NCBI GenBank assembly: GCA_963932145.1
Contig: OZ010574.1
Span: forward strand, 80,658,398 to 80,722,397
DNA length: 64,000 nt
Source: Acanthosepion lycidas
Taxonomy: Eukaryota > Mollusca > Cephalopoda > Sepiida > Sepiidae
Direction of reading: 5' to 3'
Of the stretch, positions 51,794-62,400 are shown piece by piece. The position numbers and the translations under genes are program-made. The notes beneath the pieces are model-generated. The model was not told the DNA's origin and did no database searches. It was given only the letters and a program-made list of their open reading frames with translations. The first letter of the stretch is position 1; each line of letters starts with the position of its first letter.

Positions 51794-54700
51794 ATGGCTC
51801 TCTGGTTAGCAAGTTTGAATGTCCGGGGCCTGAGGTCGGAGTCTCGAAGGGCGAGACTCGATCGCGATCTTCAGCGCCTCGGGGTGGATGTATGTTGCGT
51901 GCAGGAGACCCGTTTCTTATCTCGCGATTATGAAGACATTCTGTCTAAGAGGTTCGTCCTCTATTCAGCATGTTTTGATGGACGCTCGAGGGGTGTTTCC
52001 TGGCTGGTGAGCAAGTCTCTGGATACGGTTTGTGCTCTTGTCTTCGCGGATCCGGCGGGCAGGCTTTGCGTGCTGGATATTACCATAAAGGAGAAAGCTC
52101 TTCGTCTCATTGGGGTTTATGCGCCCAATGACCACACTCAGCAGCCTGGTTTGTTTCGGCAGATCGAGCCGTTTTTGAGGACTTCTCGTTCGGTAGTTTT
52201 AGCGGGTGATTGGAACGCCGTCCTTGATCCCGATATAGATCGCATAGGGCAAAAAGCGGGTACTAACAATCCGGAAGTGAAATCGTTTCGGGCCTTCATC
52301 GACGGGTTTGATCTCGTCGATAAGTATCGAAATGAGCACCCCCGGGAGGTAGCGTGGACTTGGACTAGGGGCGGCAGCTCGGATACGGTGGTCAGCGCAA
52401 GCTACATCGACCGAGTTCTAGTTAAGAGAGTCGAAGTAGGGCTCTTAGAATGTCCAAGTTTCCATTATATAGTTTACTCGGATCATAGGCTTGTCCGGGT
52501 TCGGGTAAACTTAGCTAAGCCTAGGGTTAGGATGGCTGGTTATTGGAAATTAAACTCATCATTATTTGGTGAGCAAGATTTCCGGGACCAGCTTTTACTA
52601 ATGTTACAGCGGGAATTGTCGGGGGCTGTGGTTGGGAATAAGTGGTGGGGTGTTCTGAAATCCAAACTTAGGTCTTTTGCTGCTGATTATAGTCGACGAC
52701 TCAACCTAGCTAGGCTAGCAGCGCAAAAGTCTCTAGAAGCCAAAGTTGATCGGGCGATCAAATCCCGTGATAGTGGGGAAGTAGCCGTAGCTAGGGCGGA
52801 GCTGGCCTCCTTGCTTATCAAGAAGGATCAAGCTCTAGTAGTTAGGGCTAGGATAAAAAGAATGTCTTGCGAGGCGACGAATATGGCCGCTTCATTGCGT
52901 TCAGAGGAAGCTTGTAGGGCAACTAGTCGGCATATCGATCGCATCACATTGCCGGACAAGCGGACTGTGACTACAGACGCGGGCATTTGCGAGGCTTTTC
53001 GTGATTACTTTCAGGAACTTTTTACCAGGGAGCCCGGTCTGAGCCCTGCTCGGTTCGATGCCTATTTAGCCGACTTTCCCCGCCTTAAGGCGGCTGAAGC
53101 GGCTAGGTGCGAGGGGCCCATAACAGAGTCTGAGGTCTGGGATGCGCTGAAGCAGGTTGGCCTGGACAAGACTCCGGGATTGGATGGTCTTCCCTACGAA
53201 ATGTACTTGAGGCAGTCGCCCGTCTTTGTCCCTCTGCTGGCACTGATTTTCAACAACTGGATGAGGCAGGGGTCTATTCCTCAACGCTTCACCAGGGGTG
53301 TGATCAAGTTGCTTCGCAAGAAGAAAGACGGTGGGGATGGGGTAGATAATTATCGGCCTTTGACGATGTTAAATACAGAGTTGAAGATTTTAGCCAAGGT
53401 CTTAGCTGACCGTTTGCAGGTTGTCCTCTCTAGTCTGATTGGCCCCGAGCAGACTTGTGCTGTGAAGGGCAGGACTATTCAGGACAACCTTCATTTGGTA
53501 CGCTTGATCATCGAGAAAGTCGACGGTGATGCCGCGCTGATCAATTTAGATCAGTCCAAGGCTTTCGATAGGGTTGACCATCGATTTCTGGAGGCTGTCC
53601 TTTCGGCCGCCGGTTTCGGGCCGCACTTTCGCACTTGGATCCGACTGCTGTATGCGTCCCCCGGTGCGCTGGTGGAAGTGAATGGGGTAAGATCGAAGCC
53701 TTTCATTTTGTCTCGCTCCATTCGTCAGGGTTGTCCGCTGTCTCCATTGCTTTACGTTCTTGCGCTGGAGCCTTTCTTGCGTAAGTTGAAGACGAATCCG
53801 GTCCTTCGCGGAATTTCCTTACCTGGTGCTACCACCTCGGCCAGGTACTCCGCCTATGCTGATGACGTTTCGGTTCTGGTGTCGAGTAGGGCCGAAATTA
53901 ACGAAGTCGGCAAAGAAATCAGGGGTTATGAGATGGTGACGGGGGCCAGGATCAACCGCGATAAGTCTGTTGGCTTGCGGTTGGGTTCGTGGAGGGGAGT
54001 TTCTCTTCCCGGACCTTTCCTATGGACGGACGGGCCGGTCAAGATACTCGGCGTCTGGTTCGGTCCCGACCTCTTGTTGGAAATGAATTGGTCGGAGGTG
54101 CAAGAGAAGGCCGGGCTCGCAGTTCGTCTGTGGACTCGGAGGAATCTTTCCTTGAAGGGGAGGGCGGAAGTATGTGGCTCGCACATCTACCCGATTCTCC
54201 TTTACCGACTCTCCGTGCTTCCACTCCCGTCTGACACTTTATTGGCGTTAGTAAGGCTCCTGTTCTCCTTCTTGTGGGGAGGCAGGGCCGCCATGGTTAG
54301 TCGCGAGATCTGTTACCTCCATCCCTCTGATGGCGGTCTAGGGGTGCCTTGCGTTGAGACTCGTCGACATACGCTTCGCATTACTTATCTAGACCGGATG
54401 TGTATGCAACTGGATGAGAACGGCGAATTCTGGAAGGAAGACGCCCATAAACATTTTCCATCCTTGAGAAATGTGCGCTCGTGTGAGGAGGAGGTCGGCC
54501 GTAATCCTCGAGGCGAGGGCTCTTTCTATCACGAATGTCGCTTGGCCCTCAAGCGTCTCTTACGGGCGAAGGATGGCCTCTCCGACGTCCAGCCGTTGTC
54601 CCGTAAGGCATTATATCAGGTGTTAGTGAGGGGGAACGTTCAAGATGATCTGATTGACGAGCTCGGGCTGACGAAGCGGGAGGCTCGCTGCATATGGCCT

Positions 54701-55252
54701 TGGGCGCCCGGCTTGAAATGTCTCACCAACCCCGAGGCATCACTCACCTGGCTGGTGATTCGAGGGGCCCTCTGGGTCGCCAAAAGACTTCGCGCAGCGG
54801 GTTTGGCAAAGTCGCCAAACTGCGTGCGCTGCAGTGGGGAGGTGGAGACCATTGGTCACGCCTTCTTTCAATGTAGTGTCGTAGTTCCGTTGTGCAAGTT
54901 CGTTGAAGATCTCATGGTTCGCATGCTGCGCGGAAAGTTCTTTGTCCTCGAGGCCAGTTCCGTCTGTAGCAATATAGTACCGCCGTTGACTAAGGCTGAG
55001 CACTACGTGTTCCTTTGCTTACTGGGTGTTATGCGAGTCGTGATATGGACGACGCGACAGAAGGAATTTCATGGGGACGAGAAGTTTACCTCTTCCCAAC
55101 TGATCTTGTTCTTTAAGCATCAGCTTAAAGTCAAGATCAGGACGGAAAGGAAGCGACTCCATCCATTGGAATTTAGCGAAAGGTGGGTGACTCTTGCGCG
55201 TCTCTGCAGAGTGAAAGGTGCTGACTTGGAGTGGCCGTTTGATACCGGTTAG
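51794..55252 (+). CDS. LINE ORF2: endonuclease-reverse transcriptase, unit 2
   Basis: 1,152 residues with the full set of endonuclease (E38, GDWN, SDH), reverse transcriptase (D586, YADD 688-691) and C-terminal CCHC positions. The protein matches unit 3 and differs from unit 1 by A78T and I448V. Silent differences from unit 1 (for example GTC for GTT in DLVDK near 52,318, and TTG for TTA in PGLDG near 53,180) are also shared with unit 3. It is in frame with ORF1, separated by TAA and TTA GGC ATT TCA. Confidence 0.95.
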   Translation: MALWLASLNVRGLRSESRRARLDRDLQRLGVDVCCVQETRFLSRDYEDILSKRFVLYSACFDGRSRGVSWLVSKSLDTVCALVFADPAGRLCVLDITIKEKALRLIGVYAPNDHTQQPGLFRQIEPFLRTSRSVVLAGDWNAVLDPDIDRIGQKAGTNNPEVKSFRAFIDGFDLVDKYRNEHPREVAWTWTRGGSSDTVVSASYIDRVLVKRVEVGLLECPSFHYIVYSDHRLVRVRVNLAKPRVRMAGYWKLNSSLFGEQDFRDQLLLMLQRELSGAVVGNKWWGVLKSKLRSFAADYSRRLNLARLAAQKSLEAKVDRAIKSRDSGEVAVARAELASLLIKKDQALVVRARIKRMSCEATNMAASLRSEEACRATSRHIDRITLPDKRTVTTDAGICEAFRDYFQELFTREPGLSPARFDAYLADFPRLKAAEAARCEGPITESEVWDALKQVGLDKTPGLDGLPYEMYLRQSPVFVPLLALIFNNWMRQGSIPQRFTRGVIKLLRKKKDGGDGVDNYRPLTMLNTELKILAKVLADRLQVVLSSLIGPEQTCAVKGRTIQDNLHLVRLIIEKVDGDAALINLDQSKAFDRVDHRFLEAVLSAAGFGPHFRTWIRLLYASPGALVEVNGVRSKPFILSRSIRQGCPLSPLLYVLALEPFLRKLKTNPVLRGISLPGATTSARYSAYADDVSVLVSSRAEINEVGKEIRGYEMVTGARINRDKSVGLRLGSWRGVSLPGPFLWTDGPVKILGVWFGPDLLLEMNWSEVQEKAGLAVRLWTRRNLSLKGRAEVCGSHIYPILLYRLSVLPLPSDTLLALVRLLFSFLWGGRAAMVSREICYLHPSDGGLGVPCVETRRHTLRITYLDRMCMQLDENGEFWKEDAHKHFPSLRNVRSCEEEVGRNPRGEGSFYHECRLALKRLLRAKDGLSDVQPLSRKALYQVLVRGNVQDDLIDELGLTKREARCIWPWAPGLKCLTNPEASLTWLVIRGALWVAKRLRAAGLAKSPNCVRCSGEVETIGHAFFQCSVVVPLCKFVEDLMVRMLRGKFFVLEASSVCSNIVPPLTKAEHYVFLCLLGVMRVVIWTTRQKEFHGDEKFTSSQLILFFKHQLKVKIRTERKRLHPLEFSERWVTLARLCRVKGADLEWPFDTG

Positions 55253-56023
55253 GCATTAAGGATTTTGGGATTACTGGGGTGAACATTGGTAACCCCTCCC
55301 TTGTATAGGTTAGTTTAGGTCGGTCTTGTTTTAGTTACCTTTTTCTTTTTTCTTTCCAGTTTAACTTAGCTAGGGTATGTATGCTCATTGGACCCCCCTT
55401 TTATTTCTGACCCGATTTTTTTTTATCTTTTGTTTAATTCCCCATCCCTCCCATCGTTAGGTGGTTAGTGATATCAGTTCTCTGGTGGGTGCGGGGCGCT
55501 TTTCGTTTCGAGTGTGTCTTTCGTATTTGTCGTTGTGTCTGATTGAGTGTGTGTTTGTAGCGAGTGCATGGATTGTATGAATGTTTTATATATTTTTTTC
55601 AAGTCCCGCATTGATTTCGTCCAGTTAACTGATGTTTCTACCACAGTTAGGACTGTGGGGGGTTTTACTACTAACAAAAAATAAAAGTTTTGTTTATTTT
55701 CTTGTATATAGTTTTTGTATTCATTGTAAATTTTCATTGGGGTTTTTAGTTGTTATTTTATTCCCCTCCCCCCACAGACAATGATTTGTATATATGGGGA
55801 CTAGTTTAGAATATCATAGAGTCTCTGAGGAATTTTGGTGAATGTAGTAAGAATGGTATGTAATGGATGTGTCGTTTTGGTGAAAGGAACATTGTTTGTA
55901 TGTCTGGGTCAGTGATTGCGGCTAGCTAAGTTTAAAAGTTAAGACAGAAGATGACCATCCTTGCCCCCTTTCCCCAATTTTTGGCCTTGTGCCACATTTG
56001 TACTTTTTGTATAATAAATAATT
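55253..56023 (+). other. 3' UTR, unit 2
   Basis: 771 bp, one T shorter than unit 1 in the run after GACCCGA. The CCACAGT/ACTGTGG hairpin is kept (about 55,641-55,658). It ends TATAATAAATAAT before TACAAGG of unit 3. Confidence 0.75.
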
Positions 56024-56995
56024 ACAAGGAAACAGAAGGTTTTTTCTTCTTTTTTCTTGTCCGACCGTGTTAGACATATTTCTGTCTGTCACTGGATTAT
56101 TTACCTTGTACTTTTTGACTGCCTAAATTTAGTTAAGTTTTTGATTTATTTTACCGTTTTTTTTAACGTTATTTTTTGACTTTTTGTTAAATTTTTCAGT
56201 TTTCTAAACGTTCCTTTTTCTTGACATTTTTGTTTAAATTTTTGATTTTTTCCGTTTCAGTTCCATACCCTCTTTTATTTACAGTTACTGCTTTTTTTTT
56301 TTGCTTTTATTTATTCCTTTTTTATTTAACGTTTTCATTTTCTTGTGCGTTTTATTTTTCATTTTTTAAATCTATTTTCTTTCCGTACCCTCACCCCGGA
56401 GTTTATCTGTTTATTTTTCGTTTTTACGTTTCTCGTTCGACCTTTTTTTTTCTTTGTTTATTTATTACGTGTTAATTATTTCTGTGTTTTTCTTTTAAAT
56501 ATCCGTTATAGTTTTGCGTTTTATTGGTTAAATACGTGTGTATAATATTTGTTTGTAAATTTTGTGTTTAGTTTGTAAATTTCTGTGTTTTTATTTACTT
56601 ATTTAACGCTTTTGTTTTTGGGTTGACCGTTTTTTATCGGCAGCCATATTGTAAATTGTCACGTTTTTAGTTTCGTATTTTATTTTGTATAACGTTTTAT
56701 ATTTACGTTTATAATTTTTCCTTTTATTGTGTAATTTGTTGCTTTCTTGTCTGTAGTTCTTTTTTCTTTTTTGTTCTTTCTTTGTTTTTTTGTGAACTTT
56801 GTTGACGTTTTCTCGTCTGTCTTACGTCTATTTGTTTTGCTTTTTTGTTTAATTGTTTAAATTTGTTAGGCGGAATTTCTTTTCGTCTTTTTTATTTTTT
56901 TATACGTCCTTTTGTTCCTTTTTTTTTTTTCTTTGTCTATTTAAATTGTTGTTTCGCTGATAAACGAAACTTTATTTACTTTTTACCCTCCCCTT

Positions 56996-57028
<33 letters not shown>

Positions 57029-57117
57029 CTTCTCTTACCTCCCTCCCCCCCCCGTGAACTTTAAACTTCCTTTTCGCCTATGGGTCACATTTATTACCCC
57101 TCACCCTACTTGTAAAA
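56024..57117 (+). promoter_or_regulatory. T-rich 5' UTR, unit 3
   Basis: 1,094 bp, 36 bp longer than in units 1 and 2. Distinguishing bases include GTACTTTTTGACTGCC, TTGTGCGTTTTATT and an 11-T run before GCTTTTATT, all shared with unit 4. The T-tract before ORF1 is longer and starts TTAATTTTTT. The hairpin GTTTCG...CGAAAC is kept. Confidence 0.55.
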
Positions 57118-59403
57118 ATGGATAAAAAAGGAAAAAAAAGAATTCCGTCTTTCGTAATGAAAAAGAAGAAAGCGGTAATGGCCAATTTTAAAAAATCGGT
57201 CCGAAAACATGTGTTCTTAATGAAAAAGGACCCACCTGATAAAGATAGCATGGAAGAATACCCAGAGTTATCAAAGATTCCAACAAACGAAGAAATGATA
57301 GAGGCATTAAAAAAAGCTTCTAATTCTTCTTCGGTGGCCGGAAAGAGCCACAGTGAAGAAGCTGGAAACAGCACAAGTGAAGATGCAGAGGCCGGGGAAT
57401 CGCCCTCTTGTTGGAAGTCCCCCCCGAAAGTTGTGATCAATATAGCGGAGTTCATGGAGCGATCCAGGAGTTACGCTCACCTTGTCGTAGAAGGTGGACT
57501 CTTGGAGGACCCCACTGAACTGAAGAAGATTGACAAAAGAATAGTGTCGGTCTTTGTCGTCGACAAGCGCACGCGCAAAATTTGTCGCTCGACTAAGGAC
57601 ACAGTGGTGAAATCCCTGCAGTCCCTGGGGTTTAGCCCTCTAAGAATCGTAAAGGGAGCTAAATTCTTCATGTGGGACGTATTGCTGCCCACTGCGGAAG
57701 ATTGTGTAAGGGCCACAACAAGAGACCTTATAACGAAGGACCTCATCTTGAGGACGGAATACGAAGGCAAGAGAAGGACCAGGGTGGCGATATACGAGGT
57801 CCCTCCTCAGGTTATCGGGGAACACCTGGCGGCATTCTTGTCGCAGTATGGCGACATACTGGGTGCCACCTGCGATAGCTTGACCGGGGGATGGAGCTTC
57901 GAGATTATGTTGAATGAAAAGGCCTTCCGCTCCATCCCCAACTGTCTGGACGTTGGACGCCTGAAGCTGCCGGTCATCGTGACTGGTCGCAAGCCAGTAT
58001 GTTGGAAGTGCGGAGAGACTGGTCACCTCTCCTCTTCCTGCCCAGAGAAGAAGGCCTCTGGAAATCAGGCTCCGGTCGACCAAATTACCCCTCTGACCGC
58101 GTCTTTAGATTCCGCCACGCCTGTAATGGGCATGCCAGCTTCCAGGACCGATGGGGTAAAACCTCCGGTTGGGTCTACTTCAAAGCCCCCATTCTCCAAA
58201 GAGCTTTTTCCTGCTGCTGATAGTGCAGTTGTGGAGAGGGGAGAGGGGGAATGGCAGGTTGCTGGTAGGGTTAGAGGGAAGCGCCAGACAGCGGGTCCTC
58301 AGTCTCCTGAAGCCCACGGGACGAATGGCACTAACAGTCCCACTCCCTCTGTCAACAGTAAGGGCGATGCCTCGGTCTCTGGACCATCCCTAAGAGATCA
58401 ACAGAGGAAGTATGATCCGGGGTTTGAGAAAACGGAGAAAATTAAATTATTGAAAGAGAAACTGGACAAACAAAAATCTACCCAACATCCGTCAACCCCT
58501 CACAATAGAGATCCCAGCCCTAAAGAGTCCTCGCCTTTGAAAAAAGCATCATCTTCTACCAGTAAATCCCCACATCCTTCAACCCCTCTCAGTAGAGAAC
58601 CCAGCCCCAAAAAATCCTCCCCTTCGAAAAAGGCAACTCCCTCTACATCTTCTGCCCATCAATCCCCACGCCCTTCAAATACTCCCAGTAAGAAATCAAG
58701 TCCTAAAAAAAAGACCTCCCCAGCGAAAAAGGACATTCCCTCCACAACTTCCGCCCTAAATTCTCAGCCCTCATCCCCTCTTAGTAGGGATCCTAGCCCT
58801 TCGAGGCAAATTTCACAGCAAACTTCCCCTGCTAAAACTACTGACGTTCCCCCACCTACCAACAAAAGGCAAAGGAGTCCCACTCAAGATGCAAAGGAGA
58901 AAAAAAAGAAACATAAAAATATGTTCAACACAGGAGAGGAGGTGTGTTACATTTCTCCAGCCCAAGCGGAAAAAGCGAGAGACTATGGGAACCGCATCAC
59001 AAATTTAAAATACCTCCTCTCTATAAAACAATTTGCGGACAAAGACATTGAGGACCCAAAGAACTTCCCAGATGCCCAAAGAGTCTTAACAGTAATAAGA
59101 ATTGGGTCCGGGGCTAGACTCATTTGGGCTATGTTGGACGAGGCAATTGCCTCCTTCAAAATGTCCCCGCCAATTGCTATCGTCGAAAATGACAAATTGA
59201 AGAAATTGAAACAATTTTGTGCCGGGAGGGTCCCTGTTTTTGTTCACCCCTCCCTATATAGAGCACTAAAGTTGACCTTCCCATGGGATATAGGCGGTCT
59301 CTCGCAAGACGGCTCCGTCAACAATGAGATGGGCCACGGGTCGATGGGAGAGGCTGTCGGTATCCTCACCCCGACAATGTTCAAATCAGCGTCTCAACCC
59401 TAA
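57118..59403 (+). CDS. LINE ORF1 protein, unit 3
   Basis: 761 residues with the same domains as units 1 and 2. It carries 11 substitutions: N87S, N323I, I444L, A455T, P456Q, Q457H, K470E, T471S, E483K, L486H and T664S. Seven of them cluster at 455-486 in the SPKK-rich region. K470E changes one SPKK motif to SPKE. The clustering suggests weak constraint there or exchange with another variant. The CCHC knuckle and the C-terminal domain are otherwise unchanged. Confidence 0.93.
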   Translation: MDKKGKKRIPSFVMKKKKAVMANFKKSVRKHVFLMKKDPPDKDSMEEYPELSKIPTNEEMIEALKKASNSSSVAGKSHSEEAGNSTSEDAEAGESPSCWKSPPKVVINIAEFMERSRSYAHLVVEGGLLEDPTELKKIDKRIVSVFVVDKRTRKICRSTKDTVVKSLQSLGFSPLRIVKGAKFFMWDVLLPTAEDCVRATTRDLITKDLILRTEYEGKRRTRVAIYEVPPQVIGEHLAAFLSQYGDILGATCDSLTGGWSFEIMLNEKAFRSIPNCLDVGRLKLPVIVTGRKPVCWKCGETGHLSSSCPEKKASGNQAPVDQITPLTASLDSATPVMGMPASRTDGVKPPVGSTSKPPFSKELFPAADSAVVERGEGEWQVAGRVRGKRQTAGPQSPEAHGTNGTNSPTPSVNSKGDASVSGPSLRDQQRKYDPGFEKTEKIKLLKEKLDKQKSTQHPSTPHNRDPSPKESSPLKKASSSTSKSPHPSTPLSREPSPKKSSPSKKATPSTSSAHQSPRPSNTPSKKSSPKKKTSPAKKDIPSTTSALNSQPSSPLSRDPSPSRQISQQTSPAKTTDVPPPTNKRQRSPTQDAKEKKKKHKNMFNTGEEVCYISPAQAEKARDYGNRITNLKYLLSIKQFADKDIEDPKNFPDAQRVLTVIRIGSGARLIWAMLDEAIASFKMSPPIAIVENDKLKKLKQFCAGRVPVFVHPSLYRALKLTFPWDIGGLSQDGSVNNEMGHGSMGEAVGILTPTMFKSASQP

Positions 59404-59415
59404 TTAGGCATTTCA

Positions 59416-62400
59416 ATGGCTCTCTGGTTAGCAAGTTTGAATGTCCGGGGCCTGAGGTCGGAGTCTCGAAGGGCGAGACTCGATCGCGATCTTCAGCGCC
59501 TCGGGGTGGATGTATGTTGCGTGCAGGAGACCCGTTTCTTATCTCGCGATTATGAAGACATTCTGTCTAAGAGGTTCGTCCTCTATTCAGCATGTTTTGA
59601 TGGACGCTCGAGGGGTGTTTCCTGGCTGGTGAGCAAGTCTCTGGATACGGTTTGTGCTCTTGTCTTCGCGGATCCGGCGGGCAGGCTTTGCGTGCTGGAT
59701 ATTACCATAAAGGAGAAAGCTCTTCGTCTCATTGGGGTTTATGCGCCCAATGACCACACTCAGCAGCCTGGTTTGTTTCGGCAGATCGAGCCGTTTTTGA
59801 GGACTTCTCGTTCGGTAGTTTTAGCGGGTGATTGGAACGCCGTCCTTGATCCCGATATAGATCGCATAGGGCAAAAAGCGGGTACTAACAATCCGGAAGT
59901 GAAATCGTTTCGGGCCTTCATCGACGGGTTTGATCTCGTCGATAAGTATCGAAATGAGCACCCCCGGGAGGTAGCGTGGACTTGGACTAGGGGCGGCAGC
60001 TCGGATACGGTGGTCAGCGCAAGCTACATCGACCGAGTTCTAGTTAAGAGAGTCGAAGTAGGGCTCTTAGAATGTCCAAGTTTCCATTATATAGTTTACT
60101 CGGATCATAGGCTTGTCCGGGTTCGGGTAAACTTAGCTAAGCCTAGGGTTAGGATGGCTGGTTATTGGAAATTAAACTCATCATTATTTGGTGAGCAAGA
60201 TTTCCGGGACCAGCTTTTACTAATGTTACAGCGGGAATTGTCGGGGGCTGTGGTTGGGAATAAGTGGTGGGGTGTTCTGAAATCCAAACTTAGGTCTTTT
60301 GCTGCTGATTATAGTCGACGACTCAACCTAGCTAGGCTAGCAGCGCAAAAGTCTCTAGAAGCCAAAGTTGATCGGGCGATCAAATCCCGTGATAGTGGGG
60401 AAGTAGCCGTAGCTAGGGCGGAGCTGGCCTCCTTGCTTATCAAGAAGGATCAAGCTCTAGTAGTTAGGGCTAGGATAAAAAGAATGTCTTGCGAGGCGAC
60501 GAATATGGCCGCTTCATTGCGTTCAGAGGAAGCTTGTAGGGCAACTAGTCGGCATATCGATCGCATCACATTGCCGGACAAGCGGACTGTGACTACAGAC
60601 GCGGGCATTTGCGAGGCTTTTCGTGATTACTTTCAGGAACTTTTTACCAGGGAGCCCGGTCTGAGCCCTGCTCGGTTCGATGCCTATTTAGCCGACTTTC
60701 CCCGCCTTAAGGCGGCTGAAGCGGCTAGGTGCGAGGGGCCCATAACAGAGTCTGAGGTCTGGGATGCGCTGAAGCAGGTTGGCCTGGACAAGACTCCGGG
60801 ATTGGATGGTCTTCCCTACGAAATGTACTTGAGGCAGTCGCCCGTCTTTGTCCCTCTGCTGGCACTGATTTTCAACAACTGGATGAGGCAGGGGTCTATT
60901 CCTCAACGCTTCACCAGGGGTGTGATCAAGTTGCTTCGCAAGAAGAAAGACGGTGGGGATGGGGTAGATAATTATCGGCCTTTGACGATGTTAAATACAG
61001 AGTTGAAGATTTTAGCCAAGGTCTTAGCTGACCGTTTGCAGGTTGTCCTCTCTAGTCTGATTGGCCCCGAGCAGACTTGTGCTGTGAAGGGCAGGACTAT
61101 TCAGGACAACCTTCATTTGGTACGCTTGATCATCGAGAAAGTCGACGGTGATGCCGCGCTGATCAATTTAGATCAGTCCAAGGCTTTCGATAGGGTTGAC
61201 CATCGATTTCTGGAGGCTGTCCTTTCGGCCGCCGGTTTCGGGCCGCACTTTCGCACTTGGATCCGACTGCTGTATGCGTCCCCCGGTGCGCTGGTGGAAG
61301 TGAATGGGGTAAGATCGAAGCCTTTCATTTTGTCTCGCTCCATTCGTCAGGGTTGTCCGCTGTCTCCATTGCTTTACGTTCTTGCGCTGGAGCCTTTCTT
61401 GCGTAAGTTGAAGACGAATCCGGTCCTTCGCGGAATTTCCTTACCTGGTGCTACCACCTCGGCCAGGTACTCCGCCTATGCTGATGACGTTTCGGTTCTG
61501 GTGTCGAGTAGGGCCGAAATTAACGAAGTCGGCAAAGAAATCAGGGGTTATGAGATGGTGACGGGGGCCAGGATCAACCGCGATAAGTCTGTTGGCTTGC
61601 GGTTGGGTTCGTGGAGGGGAGTTTCTCTTCCCGGACCTTTCCTATGGACGGACGGGCCGGTCAAGATACTCGGCGTCTGGTTCGGTCCCGACCTCTTGTT
61701 GGAAATGAATTGGTCGGAGGTGCAAGAGAAGGCCGGGCTCGCAGTTCGTCTGTGGACTCGGAGGAATCTTTCCTTGAAGGGGAGGGCGGAAGTATGTGGC
61801 TCGCACATCTACCCGATTCTCCTTTACCGACTCTCCGTGCTTCCACTCCCGTCTGACACTTTATTGGCGTTAGTAAGGCTCCTGTTCTCCTTCTTGTGGG
61901 GAGGCAGGGCCGCCATGGTTAGTCGCGAGATCTGTTACCTCCATCCCTCTGATGGCGGTCTAGGGGTGCCTTGCGTTGAGACTCGTCGACATACGCTTCG
62001 CATTACTTATCTAGACCGGATGTGTATGCAACTGGATGAGAACGGCGAATTCTGGAAGGAAGACGCCCATAAACATTTTCCATCCTTGAGAAATGTGCGC
62101 TCGTGTGAGGAGGAGGTCGGCCGTAATCCTCGAGGCGAGGGCTCTTTCTATCACGAATGTCGCTTGGCCCTCAAGCGTCTCTTACGGGCGAAGGATGGCC
62201 TCTCCGACGTCCAGCCGTTGTCCCGTAAGGCATTATATCAGGTGTTAGTGAGGGGGAACGTTCAAGATGATCTGATTGACGAGCTCGGGCTGACGAAGCG
62301 GGAGGCTCGCTGCATATGGCCTTGGGCGCCCGGCTTGAAATGTCTCACCAACCCCGAGGCATCACTCACCTGGCTGGTGATTCGAGGGGCCCTCTGGGTC

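Larger units (their letters stand above)
48438..56023 (+). mobile_element. Tx1-like LINE, array unit 2 (complete, mosaic)
   Basis: 7,586 bp, joined directly to unit 1 through AATAAT-GACAAGG with no target duplication or spacer. The 5' UTR (48,438-49,495) and ORF1 match unit 1. From about 51,814 onward it matches unit 3 instead, including ORF2, the 9-T run in the 3' UTR and the AATAAT-TACAAGG exit junction. The changeover lies between about 51,485 (unit-1-type base) and 51,814 (unit-3-type bases). Both ORFs are intact. Confidence 0.9.
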
